This document shows positions 1 through 6,400 of a DNA stretch of 6,400 nt, in pieces. The position numbers and the translations under genes were made by a program. Every line of letters begins with the position of its first letter. Within the stretch, counting starts at the first letter, position 1. The stretch is taken from the NCBI GenBank assembly GCA_903917505.1, contig CAIXAY010000088.1:1-6400 (forward strand), read 5' to 3'. Below the pieces are notes generated by a model. The model was not told the DNA's origin. It saw only the letters and a list, made by a program, of their open reading frames with translations, and ran no database searches. This DNA comes from an uncultured beta proteobacterium (GTDB taxonomy: Bacteria; Pseudomonadota; Gammaproteobacteria; Burkholderiales; Rhodocyclaceae).

Positions 1-1
1 C

Positions 2-679
2 GCCGCCGAACTGCCGGACATTTCGACACAGAAGGAAGTCGCCGAATACTATTGCGAACTGGCCAGCGCCGAAATGATCCGCTCGCGCCCCGACGCCGCA
101 GCCGCTTATCTCCTGACCGCGCTCGAGCGCAACCGCAAGTGCGTGCGCGCCAGCCTGCTGCAGGGCGACATCGAAGCGCAGCAGGACCGCAGTGAAGCGG
201 CCATCTTCTGCTGGCAGCGCATCGAACAGCAGGATCCGACTTTTCTGGCGCTCGTCGCGCAACGCCTGCTCGACGCTTTCCGCAAGCTCGATCGCCGCGA
301 TGAAGGCCTGCAACTGCTGCGCGGCTATCTCGAGCGCTACCCCTCGCTCGACCTGCTCGACGTGGTGTTTCAACTGGTGCTCGAAAGCGAAGGCGCCGAT
401 GCGGCGTACGCGCTGGTGCGCGACGAGCTGAAACGCAACCCGACCCTGCTCGGTTTCGACAAGCTGATCGAAGCGCGCCTGCTGGTCGCGCCGCCCGAAT
501 CGCGCCCCGACCTCGACCTTGCCAAGAGCATCGTGCAGGGCTATACGCGCCGGCTGGCGCGCTATCGGTGCGATAATTGCGGTTTCAAGGCGCGCCAGTT
601 CTATTGGCGCTGCCCGGCCTGCGGCGGCTGGGAGACCTACTCGCCGAAGCGCACCGAAGAATTCGATTTGACGCCTTAG
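2..679 (+). CDS. lapB: LapB (YciM), LPS assembly/LpxC-turnover regulator, 3' part
   Basis: This is the C-terminal 225 codons of a tetratricopeptide-repeat protein. The frame is open from base 2, so the start lies outside the window; E. coli LapB is about 389 residues, so roughly 160 N-terminal residues are missing. Helical TPR-like pairs fill most of the visible part (for example the stretch containing KCVRASLLQGDIEAQQ). The C-terminus is a rubredoxin-like zinc ribbon with two Cys pairs, CDNCG and CPACG, with cysteine codons at 569, 578, 611 and 620. TPRs plus a terminal rubredoxin-type ribbon are the LapB signature. In enterobacteria LapB is anchored at the inner membrane and works with FtsH to control degradation of LpxC, which commits lipid A synthesis. 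hldA follows after 14 nt, so the gene heads or continues an LPS-related operon. The membrane anchor cannot be seen here. Confidence 0.92.
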   Translation, partial: AAELPDISTQKEVAEYYCELASAEMIRSRPDAAAAYLLTALERNRKCVRASLLQGDIEAQQDRSEAAIFCWQRIEQQDPTFLALVAQRLLDAFRKLDRRDEGLQLLRGYLERYPSLDLLDVVFQLVLESEGADAAYALVRDELKRNPTLLGFDKLIEARLLVAPPESRPDLDLAKSIVQGYTRRLARYRCDNCGFKARQFYWRCPACGGWETYSPKRTEEFDLTP

Positions 680-681
680 CC

Positions 682-688
682 GGAGAAG
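682..688 (+). promoter_or_regulatory. Ribosome binding site of hldA
   Basis: GGAGAAG lies 5 nt before the ATG at 694. It decides the start of hldA: an in-frame ATG at 577 would give a longer product, but that codon lies inside the lapB zinc-ribbon coding region, and the extra 39 residues look like an out-of-frame translation of lapB. Confidence 0.75.
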
Positions 689-693
689 TTTGC

Positions 694-1626
694 ATGCATT
701 TGGGAGACCTGTCGTCCGTCCGCCTGCTGGTCGTTGGCGATGTCATGCTAGACCGCTACTGGTTCGGCGAAGTGTCGCGCATCTCGCCCGAGGCGCCGGT
801 GCCGGTGGTCAAGGTCGAGCGCAGCGAAGAGCGCCTGGGCGGCGCGGCCAACGTCGCGCGCAACGCCGCGGCGCTCGGCGCGCAGGTCCGCCTGCTGGCG
901 CTGGTCGGCAATGACGAGCCGGGTGAGAGCCTCAAGCGCTTGCTGACCGAAGGCGGCATTGCCGCCAGCCTGCACGTCGATGAAGCGATCACCACGACGG
1001 TCAAGCTGCGCGTCATCGGCCGCCAGCAGCAGTTGCTGCGCATCGATTTCGAGACGACGCCTTCGCTCGAAGTGCTGCAGGCCAAGTTCTCCGAATTCGG
1101 CGAGCGCCTGCCCGAGTGCGACGCGGTGATTTTTTCCGATTACGGCAAGGGCGGCCTGGCGCATGTCAGCGAGATGATCGGCATGGCGCGCGCCGCCGGC
1201 AAGATCATCCTCGTCGATCCGAAAGGCGACGAATACGCGAAGTACGCCGGCGCGACGATCGTCACGCCCAACCGCTCCGAAATGCGCGAAGTCGTCGGGC
1301 GCTGGCAGGACGAAGCCGACCTCGAGGCGAGGGCCAATGCCCTGCGCACGGGACTCGCGCTCGAAGCGCTGCTGGTCACGCGCAGCGAGGCCGGCATGAC
1401 GCTGTTTCGCGCCCAGGGGACGGTGCATGAACCGGCCGTGGCGCGCGAAGTGTTCGACGTTTCGGGCGCCGGCGACACGGTGATCGCGACGCTCGCCGTG
1501 ATGCTCGCGCACGGCGCCGATTGGCCGCAGGCGATTCATGTAGCCAACATTGCGGCAGGCATCGTCGTCGGCAAGCTGGGGACGGCCGTAGTGACTCGTG
1601 CCGAGCTCGACGCGGCACTGAACTGA
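694..1626 (+). CDS. hldA: D-glycero-beta-D-manno-heptose-7-phosphate kinase (kinase-only HldA / RfaE domain I)
   Basis: The 310-residue product belongs to the PfkB/ribokinase carbohydrate kinase family. It phosphorylates D-glycero-D-manno-heptose 7-phosphate at C1 in the cytosol, on the route to ADP-heptose for the LPS inner core. The N-terminal strand carries GDVMLDRYWFG (15-25), followed by the substrate-site motif GGAANVARN (49-57), DYGKGGL in the middle, and the family signature DVSGAGDT near the C-terminus, with GAGD at 258-261 and Asp261 as the expected catalytic base. These match the kinase half of E. coli HldE. The protein ends where that domain ends, so there is no fused nucleotidyltransferase (HldC) domain; a separate hldC must exist elsewhere. 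The start at 694 is supported by the RBS and by family length. hldD follows after 9 nt, which fits co-transcription. The name rfaE1 is a synonym. Confidence 0.93.
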   Translation: MHLGDLSSVRLLVVGDVMLDRYWFGEVSRISPEAPVPVVKVERSEERLGGAANVARNAAALGAQVRLLALVGNDEPGESLKRLLTEGGIAASLHVDEAITTTVKLRVIGRQQQLLRIDFETTPSLEVLQAKFSEFGERLPECDAVIFSDYGKGGLAHVSEMIGMARAAGKIILVDPKGDEYAKYAGATIVTPNRSEMREVVGRWQDEADLEARANALRTGLALEALLVTRSEAGMTLFRAQGTVHEPAVAREVFDVSGAGDTVIATLAVMLAHGADWPQAIHVANIAAGIVVGKLGTAVVTRAELDAALN

Positions 1627-1629
1627 GGA
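1624..1629 (+). promoter_or_regulatory. Ribosome binding site of hldD overlapping the hldA stop
   Basis: TGAGGA contains both the TGA stop of hldA (1624-1626) and a GAGGA Shine-Dalgarno core, 6 nt before the hldD ATG at 1636. The arrangement suggests translational coupling of the two heptose genes. Confidence 0.65.
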
Positions 1630-1635
1630 TTCTTC

Positions 1636-2631
1636 ATGTATACCATCGTCACCGGCGCGGCCGGGTTTATTGGATCGAACATCGTCAAGGCGCTCAACGA
1701 ACGCGGCGTGGACCAGATCATCGCCGTCGACAACCTGACGCGCGCCGACAAGTTCCGCAACCTCGTCGATTGCCAGATCGCCGATTACCTCGACAAGGAT
1801 GAATTCCTCGCCCGGCTCGCCGCCGGTCGCTTCGACGGGGCGGTCGACGCCGTTTTCCACGAAGGCGCGTGTTCCGACACCATGGAAACCGACGGCCGCT
1901 ACATGATGGAAAACAATTTCCGTTATTCGCTGGCGCTGCTCGACTGGTGCCAGGCCAGGGACGTGCAATTCCTCTACGCGTCGAGCGCGGCGACCTACGG
2001 CGGCGGCAACGAGTTCAAGGAAGACCGCGCCTGTGAAGCGCCGCTCAATGTGTACGGTTACTCGAAGTTCCTGTTCGACCAGATCGTCCGCCAGCGCCTG
2101 CCCGAGGCCTCGTCGCAAATCGTCGGCCTGCGCTATTTCAACGTCTATGGCCCGCGCGAGTCGCACAAGGGGCGCATGGCTTCGGTCGCTTTCCACCACT
2201 ACAACCAGTTCCGCGCGGCGCGCCAGGTCAAGCTCTTCGAAGGCTGCGACGGCTATGCCAGCGGCGAGCAGAAACGCGATTTCGTCTATGTCGGCGACGT
2301 CGCCAAGGTCAATCTCTACTTCCTCGATCATCCGCGCAAGTCCGGCATTTTCAATCTCGGCACGGGCAGGGCGCAGAGCTTCAACGAGCTGGCCGTGGCC
2401 AACGTGAACGCCTGCCGGGCGCTCGCCGGCGAGCCCGCCTTGCCGCTCGCCGAACTGCTGCGCCAGGGCTTTGTCGAATACATCGCCTTTCCGGAGGCGC
2501 TCAAGGGCAAGTACCAGAGCTTTACCCAGGCCGATCTTTCCCGCTTGCGCGCCGAGGGCTACGACGAAGCGTTCGCGAGCGTCGAGGAAGGCGTCGCGAA
2601 CTATGTCAAATGGTTGAGCGCTCATGCCTAA
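1636..2631 (+). CDS. hldD: ADP-L-glycero-D-manno-heptose 6-epimerase
   Basis: The 331-residue product is an extended short-chain dehydrogenase/reductase that epimerises ADP-D-glycero-D-manno-heptose to the L-glycero form, the donor for LPS inner-core heptose. The N-terminal Rossmann motif is TGAAGFIG (6-13). The catalytic YxxxK is YGYSK, with Tyr140 and Lys144. Lys178 in the [11 protein letters not shown] stretch falls at the same number as the second functional lysine described for the E. coli enzyme. [13 protein letters not shown] (75-87) and [15 protein letters not shown] (239-253) are also typical of HldD. The protein is about 20 residues longer than E. coli HldD, mostly in the C-terminal half. 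It acts after HldA, GmhB and HldC; only HldA and HldD are encoded here. Its last 8 bases overlap cysM. The synonym is rfaD. Confidence 0.95.
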   Translation: MYTIVTGAAGFIGSNIVKALNERGVDQIIAVDNLTRADKFRNLVDCQIADYLDKDEFLARLAAGRFDGAVDAVFHEGACSDTMETDGRYMMENNFRYSLALLDWCQARDVQFLYASSAATYGGGNEFKEDRACEAPLNVYGYSKFLFDQIVRQRLPEASSQIVGLRYFNVYGPRESHKGRMASVAFHHYNQFRAARQVKLFEGCDGYASGEQKRDFVYVGDVAKVNLYFLDHPRKSGIFNLGTGRAQSFNELAVANVNACRALAGEPALPLAELLRQGFVEYIAFPEALKGKYQSFTQADLSRLRAEGYDEAFASVEEGVANYVKWLSAHA

Positions 2632-3523
2632 GACGCTCGAAGACTATGTCGGCGGCACGCCGCTGGTGCGCCTCAAGCGCTTGCCGGGTGCCGAGATCGA
2701 CGCGCGCGGCAACGTCATCCTGGCCAAGCTCGAGGGCAACAATCCGGCCGGGTCGGTCAAGGACAGGCCGGCGCTGTCGATGGTCCGGCGCGCCGAAGAG
2801 CGCGGCGACATCAAGCCCGGCGACACGCTGATCGAAGCGACTTCCGGCAATACCGGCATCGCGCTGGCGATGGCCGCGGCGATGGGCGGCTACCGCATGA
2901 TCCTGGTCATGCCGGAGAACCAGAGCGTCGAGCGCCGGCAGACGATGCGCGCCTTCGGCGCCGAGCTGGTTTTGACTCCGAAGGACGGCGGCATGGAACT
3001 CGCGCGCGACGTCGCCGAGAAAATGCGCGCCGAAGGCCGCGGCATCATCCTCGACCAGTTCGCCAACCCGGACAATCCGCTCGCGCATTACGAAGGCACC
3101 GGCCCCGAAATCTGGCGCGAGACGCAGGGCCGGATCACGCATTTCGTCAGCAGCATGGGAACGACCGGCACGATCATGGGCGTATCGCGCTATCTCAAGG
3201 AGCAGAATCCGGCCGTGTGCATCATCGGCTGCGAGCCCGCGCCGGGGTCGCAAATCGCCGGCATCCGCAAGTGGCCGCAAGCCTATCTGCCGAAGATCTT
3301 CGAACCGGCGCGCGTCGATCGCGTCGAACCCGTGGCCCAGGGCGACGCCGAGGAAATGACCCGGCGCCTGGCCCGCGAAGAAGGAATTTTCGCCGGCATC
3401 TCCTCCGGCGGCGCGCTGGTCGTTGCGCTGCGCGTGGCGCGCGAAGTCGAGAACGCGACCATCGTCAGCATCGTCTGCGATCGCGGCGACCGCTACCTGT
3501 CGACCGGCGTTTTCCCGGCTTGA
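2624..3523 (+). CDS. cysM: Cysteine synthase B (O-acetylserine sulfhydrylase B)
   Basis: The 299-residue product is a fold-type II PLP enzyme that makes L-cysteine from O-acetylserine and sulfide; CysM enzymes can also use thiosulfate. The PLP lysine is Lys46 in [12 protein letters not shown]. The substrate-binding loop is TSGNTG (73-78), the phosphate-binding loop is GTTGT (179-183), and GISSGGA is at 258-264. The C-terminal [13 protein letters not shown] and the [17 protein letters not shown] segment (98-114) are of the CysM type rather than CysK; E. coli CysM is 303 residues. The ATG overlaps the end of hldD by 8 nt (2624-2631) with only a weak Shine-Dalgarno (GGTTGAG, 2612-2618), so expression probably depends on coupling to hldD translation. 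It is the last gene before the inverted-repeat spacer. Its role next to heptose genes is not explained by pathway. Confidence 0.94.
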   Translation: MPKTLEDYVGGTPLVRLKRLPGAEIDARGNVILAKLEGNNPAGSVKDRPALSMVRRAEERGDIKPGDTLIEATSGNTGIALAMAAAMGGYRMILVMPENQSVERRQTMRAFGAELVLTPKDGGMELARDVAEKMRAEGRGIILDQFANPDNPLAHYEGTGPEIWRETQGRITHFVSSMGTTGTIMGVSRYLKEQNPAVCIIGCEPAPGSQIAGIRKWPQAYLPKIFEPARVDRVEPVAQGDAEEMTRRLAREEGIFAGISSGGALVVALRVAREVENATIVSIVCDRGDRYLSTGVFPA

Positions 3524-3529
3524 AACCAA

Positions 3530-3660
3530 TTAACCACAACGAACACAACGGGCACAACGAAATTCATTGAGTGAAAGACTTGAGCGTATTGGCGCCGAGG
3601 CGCCGTCAGCATATTCTATTTTGAGGTTCTCGTTGTGTTCGTTGTGCCCGTTGTGGTGAA
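3530..3660. repeat. Inverted pair of triple CACAACG nonamer arrays
   Basis: The left arm carries CACAACG at 3535-3541, 3544-3550 and 3553-3559, an exact 9-nt period with dinucleotide spacers AA then GG. The right arm carries the reverse complement CGTTGTG at 3631-3637, 3640-3646 and 3649-3655, with spacers TT then CC. Read on one strand, the spacer order is AA,GG in the left arm and GG,AA in the right. The longest perfect inverted match is therefore 18 bp and shifted by one unit (3544-3561 with 3638-3655); a second register gives 16 bp (3535-3550 with 3631-3646). In the unshifted register all three cores pair, with GG/UU wobble and AA/CC mismatch in the spacers. Outer flanks TTAACC and GGTGAA are also nearly complementary. 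The layout is non-coding and suggests a dispersed palindromic element; copy number elsewhere cannot be seen. Confidence 0.85.
3589..3617 (+). promoter_or_regulatory. Weak sigma70-like promoter candidate for the exonuclease gene
   Basis: TTGGCG (3589-3594, 4 of 6 to TTGACA) is followed after 17 nt by TATTCT (3612-3617, 4 of 6 to TATAAT) in the locally AT-rich part of the spacer. The expected start of transcription is near 3624, so the message would carry only the right arm of the nonamer element in its leader. The -35 box overlaps a small GC hairpin (GGCGC 3591-3595, loop CGAG, GCGCC 3600-3604). The matches are weak and the call rests on spacing and location. Confidence 0.3.
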
Positions 3661-3681
3661 ACGCTTTTTTCAAATCATTCT

Positions 3682-4470
3682 ATGAACCCCGTCCTCGTTT
3701 TCGATATTGAAACCATTCCCGACGTCGACGGATTGCGCCGCCTGCACGACCTCGATCCGGCGCTGTCGGACGCCGAGGTCGCCGAGCTGGCTTTCCAGCA
3801 GCGCCGGGCGCAGAGCGGCAACGATTTCCTGCCGCTGCACCTGCAGCGCGTCGCGGTCATTTCCTGCGCGCTGCGCGCCGGCAAGGATTTGCGCGTCTGG
3901 TCGCTGGCCGAGCCCGAGCAGAGCGAAGGCGAAATCATTCAGCGCTTCTTCGACGGCGTCGAAAAATTCACGCCACAAATCGTTTCCTGGAATGGCGGCG
4001 GTTTCGACCTGCCGGTGCTGCATTATCGCGGCCTGATCCACGGCGTCGTCGCGCCGCGCTACTGGGACCTCGGTGACGGCGATTACGGCGACAGCCGCGA
4101 GTTCAAGTACAACAACTACATCAGCCGCTACCACACGCGCCATCTCGATCTGATGGACCTGCTCGCCATGTACCAGCCGCGCGCCAGCGCGCCGCTCGAC
4201 GCGCTGGCCAAGCTGATCGGTTTTCCGGGCAAGCTTGGCATGGACGGCAGCAAGGTCTGGGAAGCGTGGCAGGCCGGCAAGATCGCCGAGATCCGCGACT
4301 ACTGCGAAACCGACGTGATGAACACCTACCTCGTTGCGCTGCGCTTCCGGCTGATGCGCGGCGAACTCTCGCGCGACGAGTACGCCGCCGAAATCGCTTT
4401 CGTGCGCAGCGAACTCGAAAAGCTCGGCAAGCCGCACTGGCAGGAATTTCTCGCCGCCTGGGGCAAATGA
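3682..4470 (+). CDS. Stand-alone PolB-like DEDDy 3'-5' exonuclease
   Basis: The 262-residue product resembles the predicted 3'-5' exonucleases related to the proofreading domain of family B DNA polymerases (DNA_pol_B_exo2 type). ExoI is FDIETIP with Asp8 and Glu10. ExoII is VSWNGGGFDLPVL with Asn104 and Asp109. HLDLMDL at 154-160 is a conserved family block. ExoIII is DYCETDV with Tyr207 and Asp211, which makes it a DEDDy enzyme with all four acidic residues present. There is no polymerase domain. It would be expected to remove nucleotides from DNA (or RNA) 3' ends using two metal ions; the cellular role of this family is not established. The start ATG is 21 nt past the nonamer right arm and has no recognisable Shine-Dalgarno; no better start exists because the ExoI motif begins at residue 7. 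nadE follows after 43 nt. Confidence 0.88.
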   Translation: MNPVLVFDIETIPDVDGLRRLHDLDPALSDAEVAELAFQQRRAQSGNDFLPLHLQRVAVISCALRAGKDLRVWSLAEPEQSEGEIIQRFFDGVEKFTPQIVSWNGGGFDLPVLHYRGLIHGVVAPRYWDLGDGDYGDSREFKYNNYISRYHTRHLDLMDLLAMYQPRASAPLDALAKLIGFPGKLGMDGSKVWEAWQAGKIAEIRDYCETDVMNTYLVALRFRLMRGELSRDEYAAEIAFVRSELEKLGKPHWQEFLAAWGK

Positions 4471-4506
4471 CAGCCGCCGGCTTGCGGCCTGTATAACGTT
4501 TATAGT
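4467..4506 (+). promoter_or_regulatory. Possible nadE promoter in the short exonuclease-nadE gap
   Basis: The 43-nt gap holds two -10-like hexamers, TATAAC (4492-4497) and TATAGT (4501-4506), each 5 of 6 to TATAAT. ATGACA (4467-4472, 5 of 6 to TTGACA) lies 19 nt before the first, slightly long for sigma70. Starts of transcription would fall about 0-10 nt before the nadE ATG at 4514, giving a very short or absent leader. Confidence 0.3.
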
Positions 4507-4513
4507 TACGCCT

Positions 4514-6124
4514 ATGACACTCAAGATCGCCATTGCCCAAATCAACGCCACGGTCGGCGATTTCGCCGGCAACGCGGCGCGTATCGTCGATTTCGCGCAG
4601 CGCGCCAAGGCGCTCGGCGCCGATCTGCTGCTCACGCCCGAACTCGTGCTCTGCGGTTACCCGCCCGAAGACCTGCTCTTGCGCGAGGATTTCTACGCCG
4701 CCTGTGAACAGGAACTCGATTCTCTGGCCGCCAAGATGCAGGGCATCGCCGTCCTGGTCGGCCACCCGATGGCCAGGGACGGCTGCTGCTTCAACGCGGC
4801 GACGCTGCTCGAGGGCGGCCGGCGCGTCGCCACCTATTGCAAGCAGCGCCTGCCCAACGAGGAAGTCTTCGACGAGGAGCGCTATTTCGAATCGGCCGCC
4901 ACGCCCTGCGTCGTGACGATCAAGGGTGTGCGCTGCGGCATCAACATCTGCGCCGATGTCTGGGAAGCCGGCTCGGCCGACCTGGCGCGCGACGCCGGCG
5001 CGCAGGTGCTGCTGGTGCTCAACGCCTCGCCCTACCACATCGGCAAGCAGCAGCTGCGCGCCGAGATACTGCGCGCGCGCATCGCCGCCACCGGTTTGCC
5101 GATGATTTATGCCAACATGGTCGGCGGGCAGGATGAACTCGTCTTTGACGGCGGCTCGTTCATGCTCGATGCGCGCGGCGAGCTGCTTTTCCAGATGGCG
5201 AAATTCGAGGAAGCGCTGGGCGTCGTCGATTTCGTTGACGGGCAGCCGCAGCGCGGGATCATCGTTCCCGAGCAGGCGGTCGAGGCCGAGGTGTACCGGG
5301 CGCTGGTCGTCGGCGTGCGCGACTACCTCGGCAAGAACGGTTTCCCCGGCGCGATCATCGGCCTGTCGGGCGGCATCGATTCGGCGCTGACCCTGTGCGT
5401 CGCCGTCGATGCGCTCGGTGCCGACAAGGTGCGCGCGGTGATGATGCCTTCGCCCTATACGGCCGACATCAGCCTCGCCGATTCGCGCGAGATGGTGCGC
5501 CTCCTGGGCGTGCGCTACGATGAAATCAATATCGGTCCGGCTATGCAGACCTTCGCCGGCCTGCTGGAAAAGGAATTCGCCGGCCTGCCGGCCGACACCA
5601 CCGAAGAGAACCTGCAGGCGCGCATTCGCGGCATGATCCTGATGGCGCTCTCGAACAAGAGCGGCAGGTTGGTGCTGACCACCGGCAACAAGTCGGAAAT
5701 GGCCGTCGGCTACTGCACCCTCTACGGCGACATGGCCGGCGGTTTCGCGGTGATCAAGGACATCGTCAAGACGCTGGTCTATCGCATCGCGCGCTGGCGC
5801 AACACCGTCTCCTACGCGATCCCCGAGCGCATCATCACGCGCCCGCCGTCGGCCGAACTCAAGCCCGGCCAGACCGACCAGGACAGCCTGCCGCCTTACG
5901 AGGTGCTCGACGCCATCGTCGAAGCCTATATGGAGAACGACCAATCGCCGCGCCAGATCATCGCCAAGGGTTACGCCGAGGCCGACGTGCGCCGCGTCGT
6001 GCACCTGCTCAAGATCAGCGAGTACAAGCGCCGCCAGTCGCCGGTCGGAATTCGCGTGACGCAGCGCGGTTTCGGCAAGGACTGGCGCTTTCCGATCACC
6101 AATCGCTATCGCGATCCATACTGA
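4514..6124 (+). CDS. nadE: Glutamine-dependent NAD+ synthetase
   Basis: The 536-residue two-domain enzyme amidates nicotinic acid adenine dinucleotide to NAD+ with ATP, using ammonia released from glutamine; this is the last step of NAD synthesis. Residues 1 to about 250 are a nitrilase-type glutaminase with the Glu-Lys-Cys triad visible as Glu43 (LTPELVLCGYPPEDLLLR), Lys110 (YCKQRLPNEEVFDE) and Cys146 (GINICADVWE). Residues from about 260 form the synthetase domain, with the ATP pyrophosphatase P-loop SGGIDS (285-290), GNKSE (391-395) and the block beginning GYCTLYGDMAGG (399-410). The length is normal for the bacterial two-domain form and all key residues are present. The N-terminus (KIAIAQINATVGDF) fits the family start, although no Shine-Dalgarno precedes it. 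glnB follows after 49 nt, which is functionally suggestive because NadE of this type is a reported PII target. Confidence 0.96.
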   Translation: MTLKIAIAQINATVGDFAGNAARIVDFAQRAKALGADLLLTPELVLCGYPPEDLLLREDFYAACEQELDSLAAKMQGIAVLVGHPMARDGCCFNAATLLEGGRRVATYCKQRLPNEEVFDEERYFESAATPCVVTIKGVRCGINICADVWEAGSADLARDAGAQVLLVLNASPYHIGKQQLRAEILRARIAATGLPMIYANMVGGQDELVFDGGSFMLDARGELLFQMAKFEEALGVVDFVDGQPQRGIIVPEQAVEAEVYRALVVGVRDYLGKNGFPGAIIGLSGGIDSALTLCVAVDALGADKVRAVMMPSPYTADISLADSREMVRLLGVRYDEINIGPAMQTFAGLLEKEFAGLPADTTEENLQARIRGMILMALSNKSGRLVLTTGNKSEMAVGYCTLYGDMAGGFAVIKDIVKTLVYRIARWRNTVSYAIPERIITRPPSAELKPGQTDQDSLPPYEVLDAIVEAYMENDQSPRQIIAKGYAEADVRRVVHLLKISEYKRRQSPVGIRVTQRGFGKDWRFPITNRYRDPY

Positions 6125-6135
6125 GCGGCAATTTC

Positions 6136-6144
6136 TGGTACGAT
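6136..6144 (+). promoter_or_regulatory. Possible extended -10 element upstream of glnB
   Basis: TGGTACGAT matches the extended -10 layout (TGn followed by a TATAAT-like hexamer, 4 of 6), with no matching -35 box. Transcription would begin near 6151, about 23 nt before the glnB ATG. It could allow glnB expression independent of nadE, but one such match in 49 nt is weak evidence. Confidence 0.22.
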
Positions 6145-6152
6145 CTGACTAG

Positions 6153-6400
<248 letters not shown>

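Larger units (their letters stand above)
3530..3670 (+). terminator. Possible intrinsic terminator of the lapB-hldA-hldD-cysM operon
   Basis: Transcripts reading through cysM can fold the two nonamer arms into a long stem (three 7-bp cores plus flanking pairs), followed 4 nt later by a run of six T (3665-3670). Position after the last operon gene and before a gene with a different role fits termination. Against it, the loop is about 70 nt, far longer than in a textbook terminator, and the cores are AT/GC mixed rather than GC-rich. Confidence 0.45.

Noticed and set aside
577..693. Upstream in-frame ATG extending hldA by 39 residues
   Set aside because: It lies within the lapB zinc-ribbon coding sequence, lacks a ribosome site, and adds residues unlike the kinase family; ATG 694 has GGAGAAG at proper distance.
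748..2625. 625-codon open frame on the minus strand covering hldA and hldD
   Set aside because: Its codons are in register with the sense codons of hldA and hldD. Such a frame stays open whenever the sense gene avoids TTA, CTA and TCA, which are rare in this GC-rich genome; it ends exactly at the CTA Leu codon at 748-750. The product has no recognisable domain, whereas both sense genes have complete motifs.
2606..3529. 307-codon open frame on the minus strand opposite cysM
   Set aside because: It is in register with cysM and explained by avoidance of the same three codons; no domain or start signal supports it.
3217..3570. Plus-strand frame ending in an NHNEHNGHNE-like tail
   Set aside because: It is an out-of-frame reading of cysM that runs into the nonamer repeat; the His/Asn pattern is only the 9-nt period translated.
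4473..4488. Small hairpin GCCGC/GCGGC after the exonuclease stop as a terminator
   Set aside because: The stem is only 5 bp with a 6-nt loop and no T run follows it, so it does not support termination.
3670..4635. 321-codon open frame on the minus strand opposite the exonuclease gene
   Set aside because: It is in register with the exonuclease codons, and the sense protein carries a complete set of catalytic motifs.
4121..6004. 627-codon open frame on the minus strand covering nadE
   Set aside because: It is the same codon-register artefact opposite nadE; the translation is low-complexity and rich in Arg, Ala, Asp and His, and crosses into the exonuclease gene.

Overview
The window looks like a chromosomal housekeeping segment of a GC-rich Gram-negative proteobacterium, most likely a betaproteobacterium (Rhodocyclales or Nitrosomonadales-like). 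That placement is an inference from the proteins and gene order: lapB, a kinase-only hldA, hldD and cysM, then a PolB-like exonuclease, a two-domain nadE and glnB. It was not confirmed by any search. All genes are on the + strand and tightly packed. Codon use strongly favours G/C at the third position, which also produces several very long but spurious antisense reading frames.

Region 1 (1-3523) is a probable operon. It holds the 3' end of lapB (LPS assembly and LpxC-turnover regulator), hldA (heptose-7-phosphate kinase), hldD (ADP-heptose epimerase) and cysM (cysteine synthase B). Gaps are 14 nt and 9 nt, followed by an 8-nt overlap. The first three genes serve the outer membrane: LapB tunes LPS synthesis, while HldA and HldD make the ADP-L-glycero-D-manno-heptose used for the LPS inner core. 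CysM is metabolically unrelated but appears translationally coupled to hldD.

Region 2 (3524-3681) is a 158-nt intergenic spacer with the only conspicuous non-coding structure. Two arms each carry three CACAACG cores at a 9-nt period. The arms are in inverted orientation, separated by about 70 nt, with a small GC hairpin and a possible weak promoter in the loop and a T6 run just after the right arm. It may terminate the upstream operon, and it resembles a dispersed repeat element.

Region 3 (3682-6400) holds a stand-alone PolB-type 3'-5' exonuclease, a glutamine-dependent NAD+ synthetase (nadE), and the first 75 codons of glnB, the PII nitrogen regulator. The nadE-glnB adjacency is notable because NAD+ synthetases of this two-domain type have been reported to be PII targets. 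The exonuclease and nadE starts both lack an obvious Shine-Dalgarno sequence, whereas glnB has a strong one.

I see no tRNA, rRNA, CRISPR array, insertion sequence, phage gene or defence system here. No gene-encoded novel system is evident; the inverted nonamer element is the least explained feature.
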